From NCBI GenBank assembly GCA_014654535.1, contig BNBA01000002.1, forward strand, positions 62,001 through 126,000: DNA of 64,000 nt. Reading direction: 5' to 3'. Origin of the DNA: Xanthomonas boreopolis. Lineage in GTDB: Bacteria > Pseudomonadota > Gammaproteobacteria > Xanthomonadales > Xanthomonadaceae. Positions 25,446 to 35,616 of the stretch are shown piece after piece. The notes under the pieces are model-generated. The model did no database searches and was not told the origin of the DNA. It worked only from the letters and a program-made list of their open reading frames with translations. The position numbers were made by a program, and so were the translations under genes. Every line of letters begins with the position of its first letter. Position 1 is the first letter of the stretch.

Positions 25446-26891
25446 TCAGTAGCGGTAGTGCTCCGGCTTGAACGGGCCCTCGACCGGCACGCCGAGGTAG
25501 TCGGCCTGTTCCTGGGTCAACTTGGTCAGCTTCACGCCGATCTTCTCCAGGTGCAGGCGCGCCACTTCCTCGTCCAGCTTCTTCGGCAGGCGGTAGACCA
25601 CGCGCTCGTAGGCGTCCTTGTTCTGCCACAGGTCGATCTGCGCCAGGGTCTGGTTGGAGAAGCTGTTGGACATCACGAAGGACGGGTGGCCGGTGGCGCA
25701 GCCGAGGTTGACCAGGCGGCCTTCGGCGAGCAGGAAGATCGCGTTGCCGTTCGGGAACACGTACTTGTCCACCTGCGGCTTGATGTTGATCTTCCGCACG
25801 CCCGGATAGGCGTTCAGCGCATCGACCTGGATCTCGTTGTCGAAGTGGCCGATGTTGCAGACGATGGCCTGGTCCTTCATCGCGCTCAGGTGCTCGATGC
25901 GGATGATGTCCTTGTTGCCGGTGGTGGTGACGTAGATGTCGGCGGTGCCCAGGGTGTCTTCCACCGTGGCGACCTCGAAGCCTTCCATCGCCGCCTGCAG
26001 CGCGCAGATCGGGTCGATCTCGGTGACGATCACGCGCGCGCCGTAGGCGCGCAGCGAGTGCGCCGAGCCCTTGCCGACGTCGCCGTAGCCGCACACCACG
26101 GCGACCTTGCCGGCCAGCATCACGTCCATCGCGCGCTTGAGGCCGTCGGCCAGCGACTCGCGGCAGCCGTACAGGTTGTCGAACTTGCTCTTGGTCACCG
26201 AGTCGTTGACGTTGATCGCCGGCACCAGCAGCTTGCCGGCCTCGGCCAGCTGGTACAGGCGGTGCACGCCGGTGGTGGTCTCCTCGGACACGCCCTTCCA
26301 GTCCTGCACCACGCGGGTCCAGTAGCCCGGGCGTTCCTTGGCCACGCGCTTGAGCAGGTTCTTGATCACCTGCTCCTCGTGGTTGGACGAAGGCGTGTCG
26401 ACCCAGCCCGAGCCGTTCTCCAGCTCGTAGCCCTTGTGGATCAGCAGGGTGACGTCGCCGCCGTCGTCCACGACCAGCTCCGGACCGGTGAGGGTGCCGT
26501 CGGGCAGGGTGAAGGTCAGCGCGTCGAGGGTGCAGTCCCAGTATTCCTCCAGCGTCTCGCCCTTCCAGGCGAACACGGGGGTGCCGGTGGCGGCGATCGC
26601 CGCGGCGGCGTGGTCCTGGGTGGAGAAGATGTTGCACGAGGCCCAGCGCACGTCGGCGCCGATGTCCTTGAGGGTCTCGATCAGCACCGCGGTCTGGATG
26701 GTCATGTGCAGCGAGCCGGTCACGCGCACGCCCTTCAGGGGCTGGGTGGCGGCGTACTTGCGGCGGATCGACATCAGGCCCGGCATCTCGTGCTCGGCGA
26801 TGTCCAGTTCCTTGCGGCCCCAGTCGGCGAGGCCGATGTCGGCGACCTTGTAGTCGCCTCCGGTGGAGAAGGTCTTGGCTACGGCATTCAT
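25446..26891 (-). CDS. ahcY: Adenosylhomocysteinase (SAH hydrolase)
   Basis: 481 residues. NAD-dependent cytoplasmic enzyme splitting S-adenosylhomocysteine into adenosine and homocysteine. Motifs are [13 protein letters not shown] at the N-terminus, [16 protein letters not shown] near residue 85, the NAD-binding [14 protein letters not shown] near 265, NIGHFDNEI near 345 and the C-terminal KPEHYRY. It belongs to the longer bacterial class with the 40-residue insert. The ATG is preceded by CCGGAG. It is controlled by the SAH riboswitch directly upstream and ends in a T-run terminator. Confidence 0.97.
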   Translation of the reverse strand: MNAVAKTFSTGGDYKVADIGLADWGRKELDIAEHEMPGLMSIRRKYAATQPLKGVRVTGSLHMTIQTAVLIETLKDIGADVRWASCNIFSTQDHAAAAIAATGTPVFAWKGETLEEYWDCTLDALTFTLPDGTLTGPELVVDDGGDVTLLIHKGYELENGSGWVDTPSSNHEEQVIKNLLKRVAKERPGYWTRVVQDWKGVSEETTTGVHRLYQLAEAGKLLVPAINVNDSVTKSKFDNLYGCRESLADGLKRAMDVMLAGKVAVVCGYGDVGKGSAHSLRAYGARVIVTEIDPICALQAAMEGFEVATVEDTLGTADIYVTTTGNKDIIRIEHLSAMKDQAIVCNIGHFDNEIQVDALNAYPGVRKINIKPQVDKYVFPNGNAIFLLAEGRLVNLGCATGHPSFVMSNSFSNQTLAQIDLWQNKDAYERVVYRLPKKLDEEVARLHLEKIGVKLTKLTQEQADYLGVPVEGPFKPEHYRY

Positions 26892-26931
26892 GCGTAATGC
26901 TCCGGTAAGGGGCAGGCGGGAAGCCTGCACG

Positions 26932-27022
26932 TTTCCGGGCGCCGTTGTGGAAGGGATTCCCGTCGAGCCTGGCCGGACTGGCGGAAGACCCGCAGCCGGT
27001 CGCAGCGCCCCTCGAGGGGAGC
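26932..27022 (-). ncRNA. SAH riboswitch in the ahcY leader
   Basis: Read on the minus strand, the leader contains in order CCCTCGAGGGGCGCTGCGAC, then CCAGGCTCGACGGG, then CAACGGCGCCC. These are the hallmark segments of the S-adenosylhomocysteine riboswitch: the GAGG.GCGCTGC.ACC start, the AGGCTCG arm and the CAACGGCGC pseudoknot strand. It sits about 40 bases before the ahcY start. This riboswitch class turns expression on when SAH accumulates. Ends are approximate. Confidence 0.92.
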
Positions 27023-27026
27023 GCCG

Positions 27027-27056
27027 ATTATATCGCGGCGCCATGGCGCGGCTGAA
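27027..27056 (-). promoter_or_regulatory. ahcY promoter
   Basis: A consensus -10, TATAAT, reads on the minus strand at 27032-27027, with a weak -35 (TTCAGC, 27056-27051) 18 bases away. The start of transcription would fall just at the 5' edge of the SAH riboswitch. The remaining 264 bases up to the ppc start (27057-27320) hold no gene. They contain AGCGAACGTTTGCT near 27272, an imperfect palindrome close to the ppc start. Confidence 0.65.
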
Positions 27057-27320
27057 TTCGCGGGCAGGCGGCGCAAGCCGGCGAGGCTGCCGAGACCCAG
27101 CAACAAGACCGATCGTCGTTCCCCTTCGCGGGATCGGGTATCGGTCGAGTCCCATCGGCGCCTGCGCCACTCCCACGGGGCCTGGGGTCGTATCCATTCC
27201 TTTCCGCCGGCCCCGCATGCGCATCGGGAATGGCTTGCACGGCGGCACGGGAGAGCCGCGCCGATGGTTGCAAAAGCGAACGTTTGCTTCGGGTAGGCTT
27301 GGCTGAACCCCCACTGTCCG

Positions 27321-30047
27321 ATGCGCATCGCAATGAACGAGTACCGCAGCAGTCTGGTCTTCGCCACGCCCGATATTCCCCTGCGCGACGACGTGCGCAG
27401 GCTGGGGGCGCTGGTCGGCGACCTGTTGGCCGAGCAGGTGTCGGAAGCCTTCCTCGGCGAGATCGAGCAGATACGGACCACGGCGATCGCGCGCCGGGAA
27501 CGGGATACCCCGCCGGAGCCGCTGAGCGCGCTGCTGGACGCGCGCGAGCCGCGCGATGCCGAGGCGCTGGTGCGCGCGTTCAGCACCTACTTCCAGGTGG
27601 TCAACATCGCCGAGCGGGTGCACCGCATCCGCAGGCGCCGCGACTACCAGCGCAGCGGCACCGGCACGCCGCAGCCGGACGGGTTGCACGACGCGCTGCG
27701 CCGGCTCAAGACGCAGGGCGTGACGCTGGAGGAACTCGGCAACTGGCTGCCGCGCATCGACATCGAACCGGTGTTCACCGCGCACCCGACCGAGGCGGTG
27801 CGCCGCGCTCTGCTCGAGAAGGAGCAGCTGATGGTCGCCAGCCTGATCGACAACCTCGACGGCGTGCGCACGCCGGGCGAGCAGGCGGTGGACCAGGCGC
27901 GCTTCCGCATGGCCCTGACCGCGGCCTGGCAGACCGCCGATTCCTCGCCGGTGCGCCCCACCGTCGAGGACGAGCGCGAGCACGTCGGGTTCTATCTCAC
28001 CCAGGTGCTGTACCGGGTGATCCCCGCGCTGTACGAAACGCTGGAACACGCCATCGAGGAGACCTGGGGGCGCGCGCTGCCGCTGCCGCGCGTGCTGCGC
28101 TTCGGCACCTGGGTGGGCGGCGACATGGACGGCAACCCGAACGTGGACGCCAGGACCGTCACCGCCACGCTCGACGCGCAGCGCCGCGCGGTGCTGGACC
28201 GCTACCTCAAGGAACTGTGGCAACTGGCCAGCCTGCTCAGCCAGTCGACCACGCTGGTGCCGGTCAGCGCCGCCTTGATGGCGCGCCTGGACGAATACCG
28301 CGCCGCGCTGCCGGAGGCGGCCGCGCGCTCGCGCCCGCGCCACGGCGACATGCCGTACCGGCTGCTCAACGACCTGATGCGCGCCAAGCTGCAGGCGACG
28401 CTCGACGACGCGCCCGGCGCGTACGCGTCGCCGGCCGAGTTCGAGCACGACATCCAGCTGATCCTCGACAGCCTGGAAGCCAACCGGGGCCTGCACGCCG
28501 GCTGGTTCGCGGTGCGCCGCCTGCTGTGGCGCGTGCGCACGTTCGGCTTCCACCTGGCGCGGCTGGACGTGCGCCAGGAATCGAGCGCGCACGCGCGCGC
28601 GGTCGCCGCGGCGCTCGGCGACGATGCCTGGGAATCGAAGGATTACGCCGCGCGCGCCGACGCGCTGCAGCCCTACGCGGCCGGCGAGGCGGCGCTGCCG
28701 CGCGGCGGCGACGAGGGCAACGCGCGGCTGGACGCGGTGTTCGCCGCGCTCGCCGACGCGCGGCGCCGCCACGGCGCCGATGCGCTCGGCAGCTACATCA
28801 TCTCGATGGCGCACAACCGCGCCGACGTGCTGACCGTGCTGGCGCTGGCGCGCCGCGGCGGGCTGGTCGACGCGGGCGGCGCGGTGCCGCTGGACATCGT
28901 GCCGCTGTTCGAGACCGTGGACGACCTGCGCGGCAGCATCGCCACGCTGCGCGACCTGCTCGCCGACCCGGTCTACCGCCGCCACCTGGCCGCGCGCGGC
29001 GACGTGCAGATGGTGATGCTCGGCTATTCCGACAGCGGCAAGGACGGCGGCATCGCGGCCTCGCGCTGGGGCCTGCAGCGCGCCCAGGTGGAACTGCTGG
29101 AGGCGGCCGAGCAGCTGGGCATCCGGCTGACCTTCTTCCACGGCCGCGGCGGCTCGATCGTGCGCGGCGGCGGCAAGACCACCAAGGCGCTGGAGGCGGC
29201 GCCGCGCGGCAGCGTCGACGGGCGCCTGCGCGTCACCGAGCAGGGCGAGGTGATCCACCGCAAGTACGGCATCCGCGCGCTGGCGCTGCGCTCGATGGAG
29301 CAGATGGCCGGCGCGGTGCTGCTGTCGAGCCTGCGCCCGCGCGCGCCGGAGCCGCGCGAGGCGCAGTGGCGGCCGGTGATGGACGTGGTCGCCGAACACA
29401 GCTCGCATGCGTACCGCGATTTCGTCGGCGCGCCGGATTTCATGGCGTACTTCCGCCAGGCCACGCCGATCGACGTGATCGAGCGGATGACGCTGGGGTC
29501 GCGCCCCTCGCGCCGGCTCGGCCAGGACGCGGCGCTGTCGAACCTGCGCGCGATCCCGTGGGTGTTCGCCTGGAGCCAGGCGCGCGCGGTGATCCCGGGC
29601 TGGTACGGCGTGGGCAGCGGCCTGCAGGCGGCGGTGGAGGCCGGCCACGAGGAGCTGCTGCGCGAGATGGCGGCCGAGTGGCCGTTCTTCCGTACCTTCC
29701 TCGACGACATCGCGATGGTGCTGTCCAAGGGCGACCTCAACATCGCCGAGATGTTCTCGCGGCTGGCGGGCCCGCTGCACGAGCGGTTCTTCCCGCGCAT
29801 CCGCGACGAGCTGGCGCTGACCAAGCGCTGGGTCAAGACCCTGACCAACCAGCAGTCGCTGCTGCAGCACGATCCGCGGCTGGCGTTGTCGATACGGCTG
29901 CGCAACCCGTACATCGACCCGATCAGCGTGCTGCAGGTGGACCTGCTGCGCCGCTGGCGCGAGACCGGCGGGGAGGACGAGGCGCTGCTGCGGGCCCTGG
30001 TGGCCTGCGTCAACGGCGTCTCGCAGGGCCTGCAGAACACGGGCTGA
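27321..30047 (+). CDS. ppc: Phosphoenolpyruvate carboxylase
   Basis: 908 residues, the usual bacterial length. It carboxylates PEP to oxaloacetate, refilling the TCA cycle. Signatures: VFTAHPTEA with the catalytic His near residue 154, GGDMDGNPN near 267, LDVRQESS near 416, [10 protein letters not shown] near 568, the mobile-loop [13 protein letters not shown] near 605, and the invariant C-terminal QNTG. The start may be ATG 27321 or ATG 27333 (MNEYRSS). Single gene; the stop is 85 bases before the TetR gene. Confidence 0.97.
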   Translation: MRIAMNEYRSSLVFATPDIPLRDDVRRLGALVGDLLAEQVSEAFLGEIEQIRTTAIARRERDTPPEPLSALLDAREPRDAEALVRAFSTYFQVVNIAERVHRIRRRRDYQRSGTGTPQPDGLHDALRRLKTQGVTLEELGNWLPRIDIEPVFTAHPTEAVRRALLEKEQLMVASLIDNLDGVRTPGEQAVDQARFRMALTAAWQTADSSPVRPTVEDEREHVGFYLTQVLYRVIPALYETLEHAIEETWGRALPLPRVLRFGTWVGGDMDGNPNVDARTVTATLDAQRRAVLDRYLKELWQLASLLSQSTTLVPVSAALMARLDEYRAALPEAAARSRPRHGDMPYRLLNDLMRAKLQATLDDAPGAYASPAEFEHDIQLILDSLEANRGLHAGWFAVRRLLWRVRTFGFHLARLDVRQESSAHARAVAAALGDDAWESKDYAARADALQPYAAGEAALPRGGDEGNARLDAVFAALADARRRHGADALGSYIISMAHNRADVLTVLALARRGGLVDAGGAVPLDIVPLFETVDDLRGSIATLRDLLADPVYRRHLAARGDVQMVMLGYSDSGKDGGIAASRWGLQRAQVELLEAAEQLGIRLTFFHGRGGSIVRGGGKTTKALEAAPRGSVDGRLRVTEQGEVIHRKYGIRALALRSMEQMAGAVLLSSLRPRAPEPREAQWRPVMDVVAEHSSHAYRDFVGAPDFMAYFRQATPIDVIERMTLGSRPSRRLGQDAALSNLRAIPWVFAWSQARAVIPGWYGVGSGLQAAVEAGHEELLREMAAEWPFFRTFLDDIAMVLSKGDLNIAEMFSRLAGPLHERFFPRIRDELALTKRWVKTLTNQQSLLQHDPRLALSIRLRNPYIDPISVLQVDLLRRWRETGGEDEALLRALVACVNGVSQGLQNTG

Positions 30048-30112
30048 GGAGGCGATGCGCGGCGCCCGTACGGACGCAAGGCCGGCCATGTTCGGCCAGG
30101 GGCTGGCGCGAC

Positions 30113-30128
30113 CGGACAAAATTGTCCG
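30113..30128. promoter_or_regulatory. Palindromic operator before the TetR gene
   Basis: CGGACAA and TTGTCCG form perfect 7-base arms around AA, three to twelve bases before the candidate TetR starts. A second, overlapping TTGTCcGACAA follows. This is the usual form of a self-repressing TetR operator. Confidence 0.75.
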
Positions 30129-30131
30129 ACA

Positions 30132-30722
30132 ATGCGCGCCATGACGACCCCACGCACCGATGCCGCGCTGCGCCGCCGGCAGATCCTCGACGCCGCCGAC
30201 GACGTGTTCAGCGAGCACGGCGTCCATGCGCCCCTCGAACTCGTGGTCGAGCGCTCCGGCCTGGGCCGGGCCACGCTGTACCGCAACTTCCCCGACCGCC
30301 TCGCGCTGATGACGGCGCTGATGGAACGCGGGATGGACGCGTTCGAGCGGGCCGCGCGCGACCTCGGCGACCGGCCGGACGCGCTGGGCGTGCTGCTGCA
30401 CGACGCGGCCGAGTACATCGCCGAGTCGGCGCCGTTGGTGGATTTCTGGCGCACCATGGAACGCGACCATCCGGCCCTGGAGGGCGCCGACCAGCGCGCG
30501 CTGTCGATCTTCATGCCGTTCGTGCGCCGCGCGATCGACGCCGGCCTGTGCCGGCCCGACGTGGACGAGGAGGAGATGCTGCTGGTGATCGACATGCTCG
30601 GCGGCTGCGTGCGGGGCGCCGACGAAACCGAGCGGCGGCGCCTGGCGCATCGCTCCGCCGATCTGCTGATGCGCGCGCTGGGCATGTCGCCCGAGCCGCC
30701 GCCCCCGCGCAGGCACGCGTGA
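30132..30722 (+). CDS. TetR-family transcriptional regulator
   Basis: 196 residues from ATG 30132 (a second ATG at 30141 gives MTTPRTD and is equally possible). The N-terminal HTH covers about residues 15-60: [17 protein letters not shown] then [22 protein letters not shown]. The C-terminal ligand domain is helical and unassigned. The palindrome immediately upstream implies autoregulation. Its stop overlaps the GTG start of the DUF4105 gene (GTGA), so it heads a three-gene operon. The ligand is unknown; the partners suggest control of an envelope or lipid process. Confidence 0.9.
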   Translation: MRAMTTPRTDAALRRRQILDAADDVFSEHGVHAPLELVVERSGLGRATLYRNFPDRLALMTALMERGMDAFERAARDLGDRPDALGVLLHDAAEYIAESAPLVDFWRTMERDHPALEGADQRALSIFMPFVRRAIDAGLCRPDVDEEEMLLVIDMLGGCVRGADETERRRLAHRSADLLMRALGMSPEPPPPRRHA

Positions 30723-31738
30723 CCCCGGCGCTGCGAAGGGTGGGGCGCTGGGCACTGCGCGTGGCGGTCGTCGCCGCCGGCGCGTGGAGCCTGCTGTCGA
30801 TGTACTTCCTGATCCGCCACGACGCGCTGCTGCGCTGGGCGACGGTGGCGATCTGGGCCGGGCTCACCGCGGCCGCGCTGTGGGGACTGCGCCGCGGACG
30901 CGAGAACTGGGCGCTGCCGGGCATCTTCGCCCTGGCCTTCGCCGGCCTGCAGTACGGCTGGTGGTCGATGCAGCCCAGCCAGGACCGCGCATGGGCCGAC
31001 GACGTCGCCGAGCGCCTGCGCCCGGAACTGCATGGCAGCCGCGTGGTGCTGCACAACGTGCGCGATTTCGACTGGCGCGGCGAGGACGACTACGGCATCC
31101 GCTGGGAGACCCGCGAGTACGACCTCGACCGGCTGGCGAGCGCGGACCTGGCGCTGTCGTACTGGATGGGGCCGGCCATCGCCCATACCCTGGTCTCGTT
31201 CGGGTTCGACGACGGTTCGCACGTGGTGTTCTCGCTGGAGATCCGCAAGGAGCGCGGCGAGTCGTTCTCGGCGCTGGGCGGGTTCTTCCGCATGTTCGAG
31301 GAAACCCTGGTCGCCGCCGACGAGCGCGACATCCTGCGCGTGCGCACCAACGCCCGCGGCGAGGACATGCACCTGTACCGGCTGGACATCCCGCGCGAAG
31401 GCCTGCGCAAGCTGTTCGTAGGCTACCTCGAGCGCGCGCGCGAGCTGGACCAGGCGCCGCGCTTCTACAACACGCTGACCAGCAACTGCACCACCATCGT
31501 GTTCGAGCTGGCCCGCCAGCTCGATCCCGGCCTGCCGCTGGACTGGCGGCTGCTGGCGTCGGGCTACCTGGCCGAGTACGCCTTCGACCAGCACGGCCTG
31601 CTGCCGGGCTATACCTTCGACCAGCTCGAGCGCGGCGGGCACATCACGGCGCGCGCGCGCGCGGCCGACCGCGATCCCGATTTCTCCGCGCGCATCCGCG
31701 CGGGCATGCCGCTGCGGCCGGCACAGGAGGTGCGATGA
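30719..31738 (+). CDS. DUF4105 (Lnb N-terminal periplasmic domain) membrane protein
   Basis: 339 residues from a GTG that overlaps the TetR stop by four bases. Three hydrophobic segments lie in the first 90 residues ([46 protein letters not shown]). A periplasmic papain-like domain (DUF4105/Lnb N-terminal type) follows. Its key features are HNVRDFDWR near residue 105, the His of [12 protein letters not shown] near 172, and the conserved Cys in [12 protein letters not shown] near 255. A Cys/His thiol hydrolase or acyltransferase activity on the envelope is plausible; the substrate is unknown. It is translationally coupled to the lipoprotein gene downstream (ATGA). Confidence 0.82.
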   Translation: MTPALRRVGRWALRVAVVAAGAWSLLSMYFLIRHDALLRWATVAIWAGLTAAALWGLRRGRENWALPGIFALAFAGLQYGWWSMQPSQDRAWADDVAERLRPELHGSRVVLHNVRDFDWRGEDDYGIRWETREYDLDRLASADLALSYWMGPAIAHTLVSFGFDDGSHVVFSLEIRKERGESFSALGGFFRMFEETLVAADERDILRVRTNARGEDMHLYRLDIPREGLRKLFVGYLERARELDQAPRFYNTLTSNCTTIVFELARQLDPGLPLDWRLLASGYLAEYAFDQHGLLPGYTFDQLERGGHITARARAADRDPDFSARIRAGMPLRPAQEVR

Positions 31739-33687
31739 GGTTCCAGGCGATGGTGCGGGCGCTGGCGCTGGCCGCATTGCTGGCGGCGTCCGGCTGCGCG
31801 ATGGTCACGGTGAAGTCGCGCGGTGCCGGCGACTACGTGGCGATCACGCGGGGCGACGTGCTGACCACCGACCGGCTCAGCGAAAGCGGGATCGAGACGC
31901 TGCGCGTGGCCGGCATCGAACCCAAGCCGTGCCGCGACGATCCGGCCGCCTGCGCCGCCCGGCTCGACGAGGTCTCCGGGCTCGGCGACGAGCGCCGCCT
32001 CGCCACCCAGGCCGAGTTGTGGATTGCCGAGGCGATCGCGCGCAACGGCCGCCAGCCGGCGAAGTCGATGGACGACGCGACGCTGCACGCCTGGCTCGAG
32101 GCGGCGCGGCATGCCTATGCCTACCTGTTCTTCACCGCGCGCACCCCGGGCGAGCGCGCCTTCGAGAACCGCCAGACCCAGGTCCGCGACTACTACAACT
32201 ACGCCGTGCAGCAGGTGGTCGGCGAGGCGTTCCGGCGCTGGCGCTCGACTCCCCAGCCCCAGTCCAGCGAAAGCCTGGACATCGACGGCTGGCGGTTCAA
32301 CACCGACCTGTCGGGTTTCCGCCTGCCCGGCGATACCGAGGTGCCGGAGGCCCTCTTCGACGCCAACAGCCTGCGCTTCGAAGGCCTGCGCAGCACCTAT
32401 CGCCGCGACGGTTTCGGCGCCGAGCTGGTGGCCAAGGTGCCGCCCTCTGTGGTGGGCGATCCCACCGCCTCGCCGGTCGACCCCGCGGCCGGGGGCGACC
32501 AGGACCAAGGCCGGGAGCGCAACGGCGAACCGGATTTCAGCGAAATGCCGTACGCGCCGACGACGGCGCTGCTGCGCTTCCACGGCGCCACGCTGCAGGA
32601 GCTGTTGGCCACCCGGGAAGTGACCCTGGTGCCGTACGACCCGTACCGCAATGCCGAGGTGGTGCTGCACGGCCAGCACGTGCCGCTGGCGGCCAACTTC
32701 ACCGCGGCGTACGGGCTGTGGCTGGCGCAGTCCGGGTTTGCCAGCCAGTCGCTGCGCTCGATGCTGGGCCGCAAGCGCGGCATCGACCGGCCGCACCTGT
32801 ACCTGATGCAGCCCTACGATCCGGACCGGCGCATCGTGCTGCTGTTGCACGGGCTGGCATCCAGTCCCGAGGCCTGGGTCAACGTCGCCAACGAGATCAT
32901 GGGCGACGAGGCGCTGCGGCAGCACTACCAGATCTGGCAGGTCTACTACCCGACCAATGCGCCGATTCCCTACAACCGCGCGCAGATCGAAGCGCTGGTG
33001 CAGCGTACGCTGAAGCATTTCGACCCCGGCGGCAGCGCCGCCGCCTCGCAGCACATGGTGTTGATCGGGCACAGCATGGGCGGCGTGATCGGGCGGTTGC
33101 TGGTGTCCTCGTCCGGCGAGGTCTTGTGGCAGTCGCTGATGGCCGATCGCCGGCTCGACGGCGAGCGCGGCCGCCGCATCCGCGAGCGGCTCTCGCCGCT
33201 GCTGCATTTCGAGCCGCTGCCGGAAGTGGACCGCGCGATCTTCATCGCCGCGCCGCATCGCGGCACGCCGATGGCCGAGGGCAAGCTCGGGCGCCTGGTC
33301 GGCCGGCTGATCCGCCTGCCGGTGACGCTGCTGCAGCGCTTCGGCGACGTGCTGCAGGACCTGGCCGGGCAGGACGGCAAGGGCGACAACGTGGTGCCCA
33401 CCGGCATCGACAACCTGCGCGATACCGATCCGTTCATCCTCGCCAGCGAGAACCTGCCGATCTCGCCGCGCGTGCGCTACCACACCATCGTCGGCAAGGA
33501 CGACGACCTGCCGCTGCAGGACTCCAGCGACGGCGTGGTGCCGTACCGCAGCGCCCATCTCGATGGCGCCGAGTCGGAGAAGGTGATCCCGTCCTGGCAC
33601 AGCGTGCAGGAGACGCCGCAGGCGGTGCTGGAGATCCGGCGCATCCTCCGGGAACAGATGCGCACCGAGGCCGAAGGGGCCCGCTGA
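31735..33687 (+). CDS. Lipoprotein alpha/beta hydrolase (lipase/esterase-like)
   Basis: 650 residues. A lipoprotein signal ends in the lipobox LAASGC, with Cys21 as the lipidation site. The first 330 residues are an unrecognised domain. From about 355 an alpha/beta hydrolase fold begins (VLLLHGLASSPEAWVNV), with the nucleophile elbow LIGHSMGGV near residue 445 and a late DGVVPYRSAHLDGAESEK where the acid and His (SWHSVQ) are expected. It probably hydrolyses a lipid or ester at the envelope. The ATG overlaps the stop of the DUF4105 gene by four bases. A low-complexity acidic linker (GGDQDQGRERNGE) lies near 255. Confidence 0.85.
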   Translation: MRFQAMVRALALAALLAASGCAMVTVKSRGAGDYVAITRGDVLTTDRLSESGIETLRVAGIEPKPCRDDPAACAARLDEVSGLGDERRLATQAELWIAEAIARNGRQPAKSMDDATLHAWLEAARHAYAYLFFTARTPGERAFENRQTQVRDYYNYAVQQVVGEAFRRWRSTPQPQSSESLDIDGWRFNTDLSGFRLPGDTEVPEALFDANSLRFEGLRSTYRRDGFGAELVAKVPPSVVGDPTASPVDPAAGGDQDQGRERNGEPDFSEMPYAPTTALLRFHGATLQELLATREVTLVPYDPYRNAEVVLHGQHVPLAANFTAAYGLWLAQSGFASQSLRSMLGRKRGIDRPHLYLMQPYDPDRRIVLLLHGLASSPEAWVNVANEIMGDEALRQHYQIWQVYYPTNAPIPYNRAQIEALVQRTLKHFDPGGSAAASQHMVLIGHSMGGVIGRLLVSSSGEVLWQSLMADRRLDGERGRRIRERLSPLLHFEPLPEVDRAIFIAAPHRGTPMAEGKLGRLVGRLIRLPVTLLQRFGDVLQDLAGQDGKGDNVVPTGIDNLRDTDPFILASENLPISPRVRYHTIVGKDDDLPLQDSSDGVVPYRSAHLDGAESEKVIPSWHSVQETPQAVLEIRRILREQMRTEAEGAR

Positions 33688-33810
33688 GCGAACTTCTTCG
33701 CGCCGCATCGACGATGCTGGCCTGGCGCTGAATCCAGCGCCGCGGGCGACGCTTGAAAGGCCGGAGCAGGCACCTATCTGCAGCGTCGCCAGCGCAACGC
33801 GCGCGGCCGC

Positions 33811-33839
33811 GCCGGAGCCTCCCGCGCGGGGGCTCCGGC
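33811..33839. other. GC-rich hairpin upstream of hsp20
   Basis: GCCGGAGCC (33811-33819) pairs with GGCTCCGGC (33831-33839), loop of 11. It lies 58 bases before the hsp20 start. It could end the upstream operon or fold in the hsp20 leader. No clear sigma-32 promoter or ROSE-type anti-SD pairing was seen. Confidence 0.35.
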
Positions 33840-33896
33840 GCGAGGCCGGGCGGCGTCGCGCATGGCGACGACCTGATCATCGAGGAGAGAACTGTC

Positions 33897-34409
33897 ATGA
33901 GCGTCAGTCAGTTGATTCCTTGGAACCGGAACCGCGGAAACTCCCCGCAACCGTTGGCGCGCGACGCGCGCGATCCCTTCGTGTCGCTGCACCGGGAAAT
34001 GAACCGGCTGTTCGACGAGCTGTGGCGGCAGGCCGACGAACTGCTGCCGCGCGGCGAGAACGCCGGCATGCCGGCCGCCGGCTGGCCCAGCGTGGACCTG
34101 GTCGAGCGCGATCGCGAGATCGTGGTGAGCGCCGAACTGCCCGGCCTGCAGGAGAAGGACGTCGAGGTGCTGGTCGAGAACGGCCAGCTGGTGCTGCGCG
34201 GCGAACGCCGCGGCGAGCGCGACGACCCGGCGCGCCGCATCGGCGAGCGTTGGTACGGCCGCTTCGAACGCCGCATCCCGCTGGACGTGGAAGTGGAAGT
34301 CGATGCGGCACGCGCCGAGTTCCGCGACGGCGTGCTGAGCGTGAGCCTGCCCAAGAGCGGGAGCGCGCTGGCCAGGCCGGTACGCATCCCGATCGAAAGG
34401 GCGGCTTGA
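33897..34409 (+). CDS. Small heat-shock protein, Hsp20/alpha-crystallin family
   Basis: 170 residues, an ATP-independent holdase. The alpha-crystallin domain spans about residues 60-155: WPSVDLVERDREIVVSAELPG, then VEVLVENGQLVLRGER, WYGRFERRIPLDVEVEVDAARAEF and DGVLSVSLPK. A short C-terminal VRIPIERAA contains the I-x-I motif used for oligomer contacts. The ATG follows GAGGAGAG. It is 82 bases before a GT4 gene and a glycosidase gene in the same direction, an unusual partnership. Confidence 0.93.
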   Translation: MSVSQLIPWNRNRGNSPQPLARDARDPFVSLHREMNRLFDELWRQADELLPRGENAGMPAAGWPSVDLVERDREIVVSAELPGLQEKDVEVLVENGQLVLRGERRGERDDPARRIGERWYGRFERRIPLDVEVEVDAARAEFRDGVLSVSLPKSGSALARPVRIPIERAA

Positions 34410-34491
34410 GCCGCCGCCCGTTCCCTTCCCGTTCCTCTTCGTGGCCGGCGCGGGTCCGCCGCGCCGGTCCCAGCCTTCTTACCCCGGACCC

Positions 34492-35616
34492 ATGCGTATC
34501 GCCCATATCGCCCCGCTCTACGAAGCGGTGCCGCCGCGCCTGTACGGCGGCACCGAACGCATCGTCGCCTACCTCGCCGACGCGCAGGTCGCGCTCGGCC
34601 ATCACGTGACCGTATTCGCCAGCGCCGATACCCATACCCGCGCCGAACTGGTACCGGCGCGCGACTGCGCGATCCGGCTCGATCCGGCTCCATTGAAATC
34701 CGATATCGCCGCGCACCTGGCGATGCTGCACGAGGTCAGGCGCCAGGCCGACCGCTTCGACATCCTGCACTTCCATGTCGACCTGCTGCATTTCCCGTTC
34801 TTCGAGGACATGGCGGGGCGCACCCTGACGACCTTGCACGGGCGGCTGGACCTGAAGGACCTGCCGGCGGCCTACCGGCGCTGGCCGCGCTACCCGCTCG
34901 CCTCGATCTCCGACCAACAGCGCCGTCCGCTGCCCGACGCCAACTGGGTGGCCACCGTGCCGCACGGATTGCCCGAGGACCTGTACGGCCGGGCATCGCG
35001 GCCGACCGGCGACTACCTGGCGTTCCTGGGCCGGATCTCGCCGGAGAAGCGCCCGGACCGCGCCATCCGCATCGCGCGCCGCGCCGGCCTGCCGTTGCGC
35101 ATCGCCGCCAAGATCGACGCCGCCGACGCCGACTACCACCGCCGGACCATCGCGCCGATGCTGCGCGAAGGCGGCGCCGAACTGGTCGGCGAGATCAACG
35201 ATGCCGGCAAGCGCTACCTGCTCGGCCATGCGCGCGCGCTGCTGTTCCCGATCGACTGGCCCGAGCCGTTCGGCCTGGTGATGATCGAGGCGATGGCCTG
35301 CGGCACGCCGGTGATCGCCTGGGACCACGGCTCGGTGCGCGAAGTGGTCGAGGAGGGCGTCACCGGCTTCATCGTCGACTCGGAAGAGGCCGCGGCCGCG
35401 GCGGTCGCGCGCGCGGGCGAACTGGACCGCGCGCGGATCCGGCGCCGGTTCGAACAGCGCTTCGGCGCCACGGTGATGGCGCGGCGCTACCTGGAGGCAT
35501 ACCGCCGGCTGCTGGATGAGGAACGCGGCCGCGCCGGGGCGGCCGGCGCATGGGACCTGCGCCACCTGCCGCCCGTGCACGCGGTGGCCGCCGCAGGCGA
35601 AGCCGCGCATGCCTGA
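34492..35616 (+). CDS. GT4-type glycosyltransferase
   Basis: 374 residues, GT-B fold. The N-terminus MRIAHIAPLYEAVPPRLYGGTERIVAYLA is typical of GT4, with GGTER binding the sugar-nucleotide side. The C-lobe has FLGRISPEKRPDRAIRIA near residue 180 and the EX7E segment in WPEPFGLVMIEAMACGTPV near 257. No membrane segment. The acceptor is unknown. Its 3' end overlaps the start of the following glycosidase by 8 bases, so the two are made together. The GT4 plus debranching-like glycosidase pair suggests a soluble oligosaccharide or glucan. Confidence 0.88.
   Translation: MRIAHIAPLYEAVPPRLYGGTERIVAYLADAQVALGHHVTVFASADTHTRAELVPARDCAIRLDPAPLKSDIAAHLAMLHEVRRQADRFDILHFHVDLLHFPFFEDMAGRTLTTLHGRLDLKDLPAAYRRWPRYPLASISDQQRRPLPDANWVATVPHGLPEDLYGRASRPTGDYLAFLGRISPEKRPDRAIRIARRAGLPLRIAAKIDAADADYHRRTIAPMLREGGAELVGEINDAGKRYLLGHARALLFPIDWPEPFGLVMIEAMACGTPVIAWDHGSVREVVEEGVTGFIVDSEEAAAAAVARAGELDRARIRRRFEQRFGATVMARRYLEAYRRLLDEERGRAGAAGAWDLRHLPPVHAVAAAGEAAHA

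Noticed and set aside
25446-30755. A 1769-codon open frame on the minus strand covering ahcY and the antisense of ppc and the TetR gene
   Set aside because: Only its last 481 codons are ahcY. The rest is the GC-rich antisense shadow of ppc, with His/Arg/Ala-rich composition and no family motif, and it would run through the SAH riboswitch.
27230-31738. A 1502-codon plus-strand open frame over ppc
   Set aside because: A shadow frame of ppc and of the TetR gene. Only the DUF4105 part from 30719 shows protein-like sequence.
33688-33896. ROSE-type RNA thermometer or sigma-32 promoter for hsp20
   Set aside because: A hairpin is present, but no pairing to the GAGGAG ribosome site and no heat-shock promoter hexamers could be seen.
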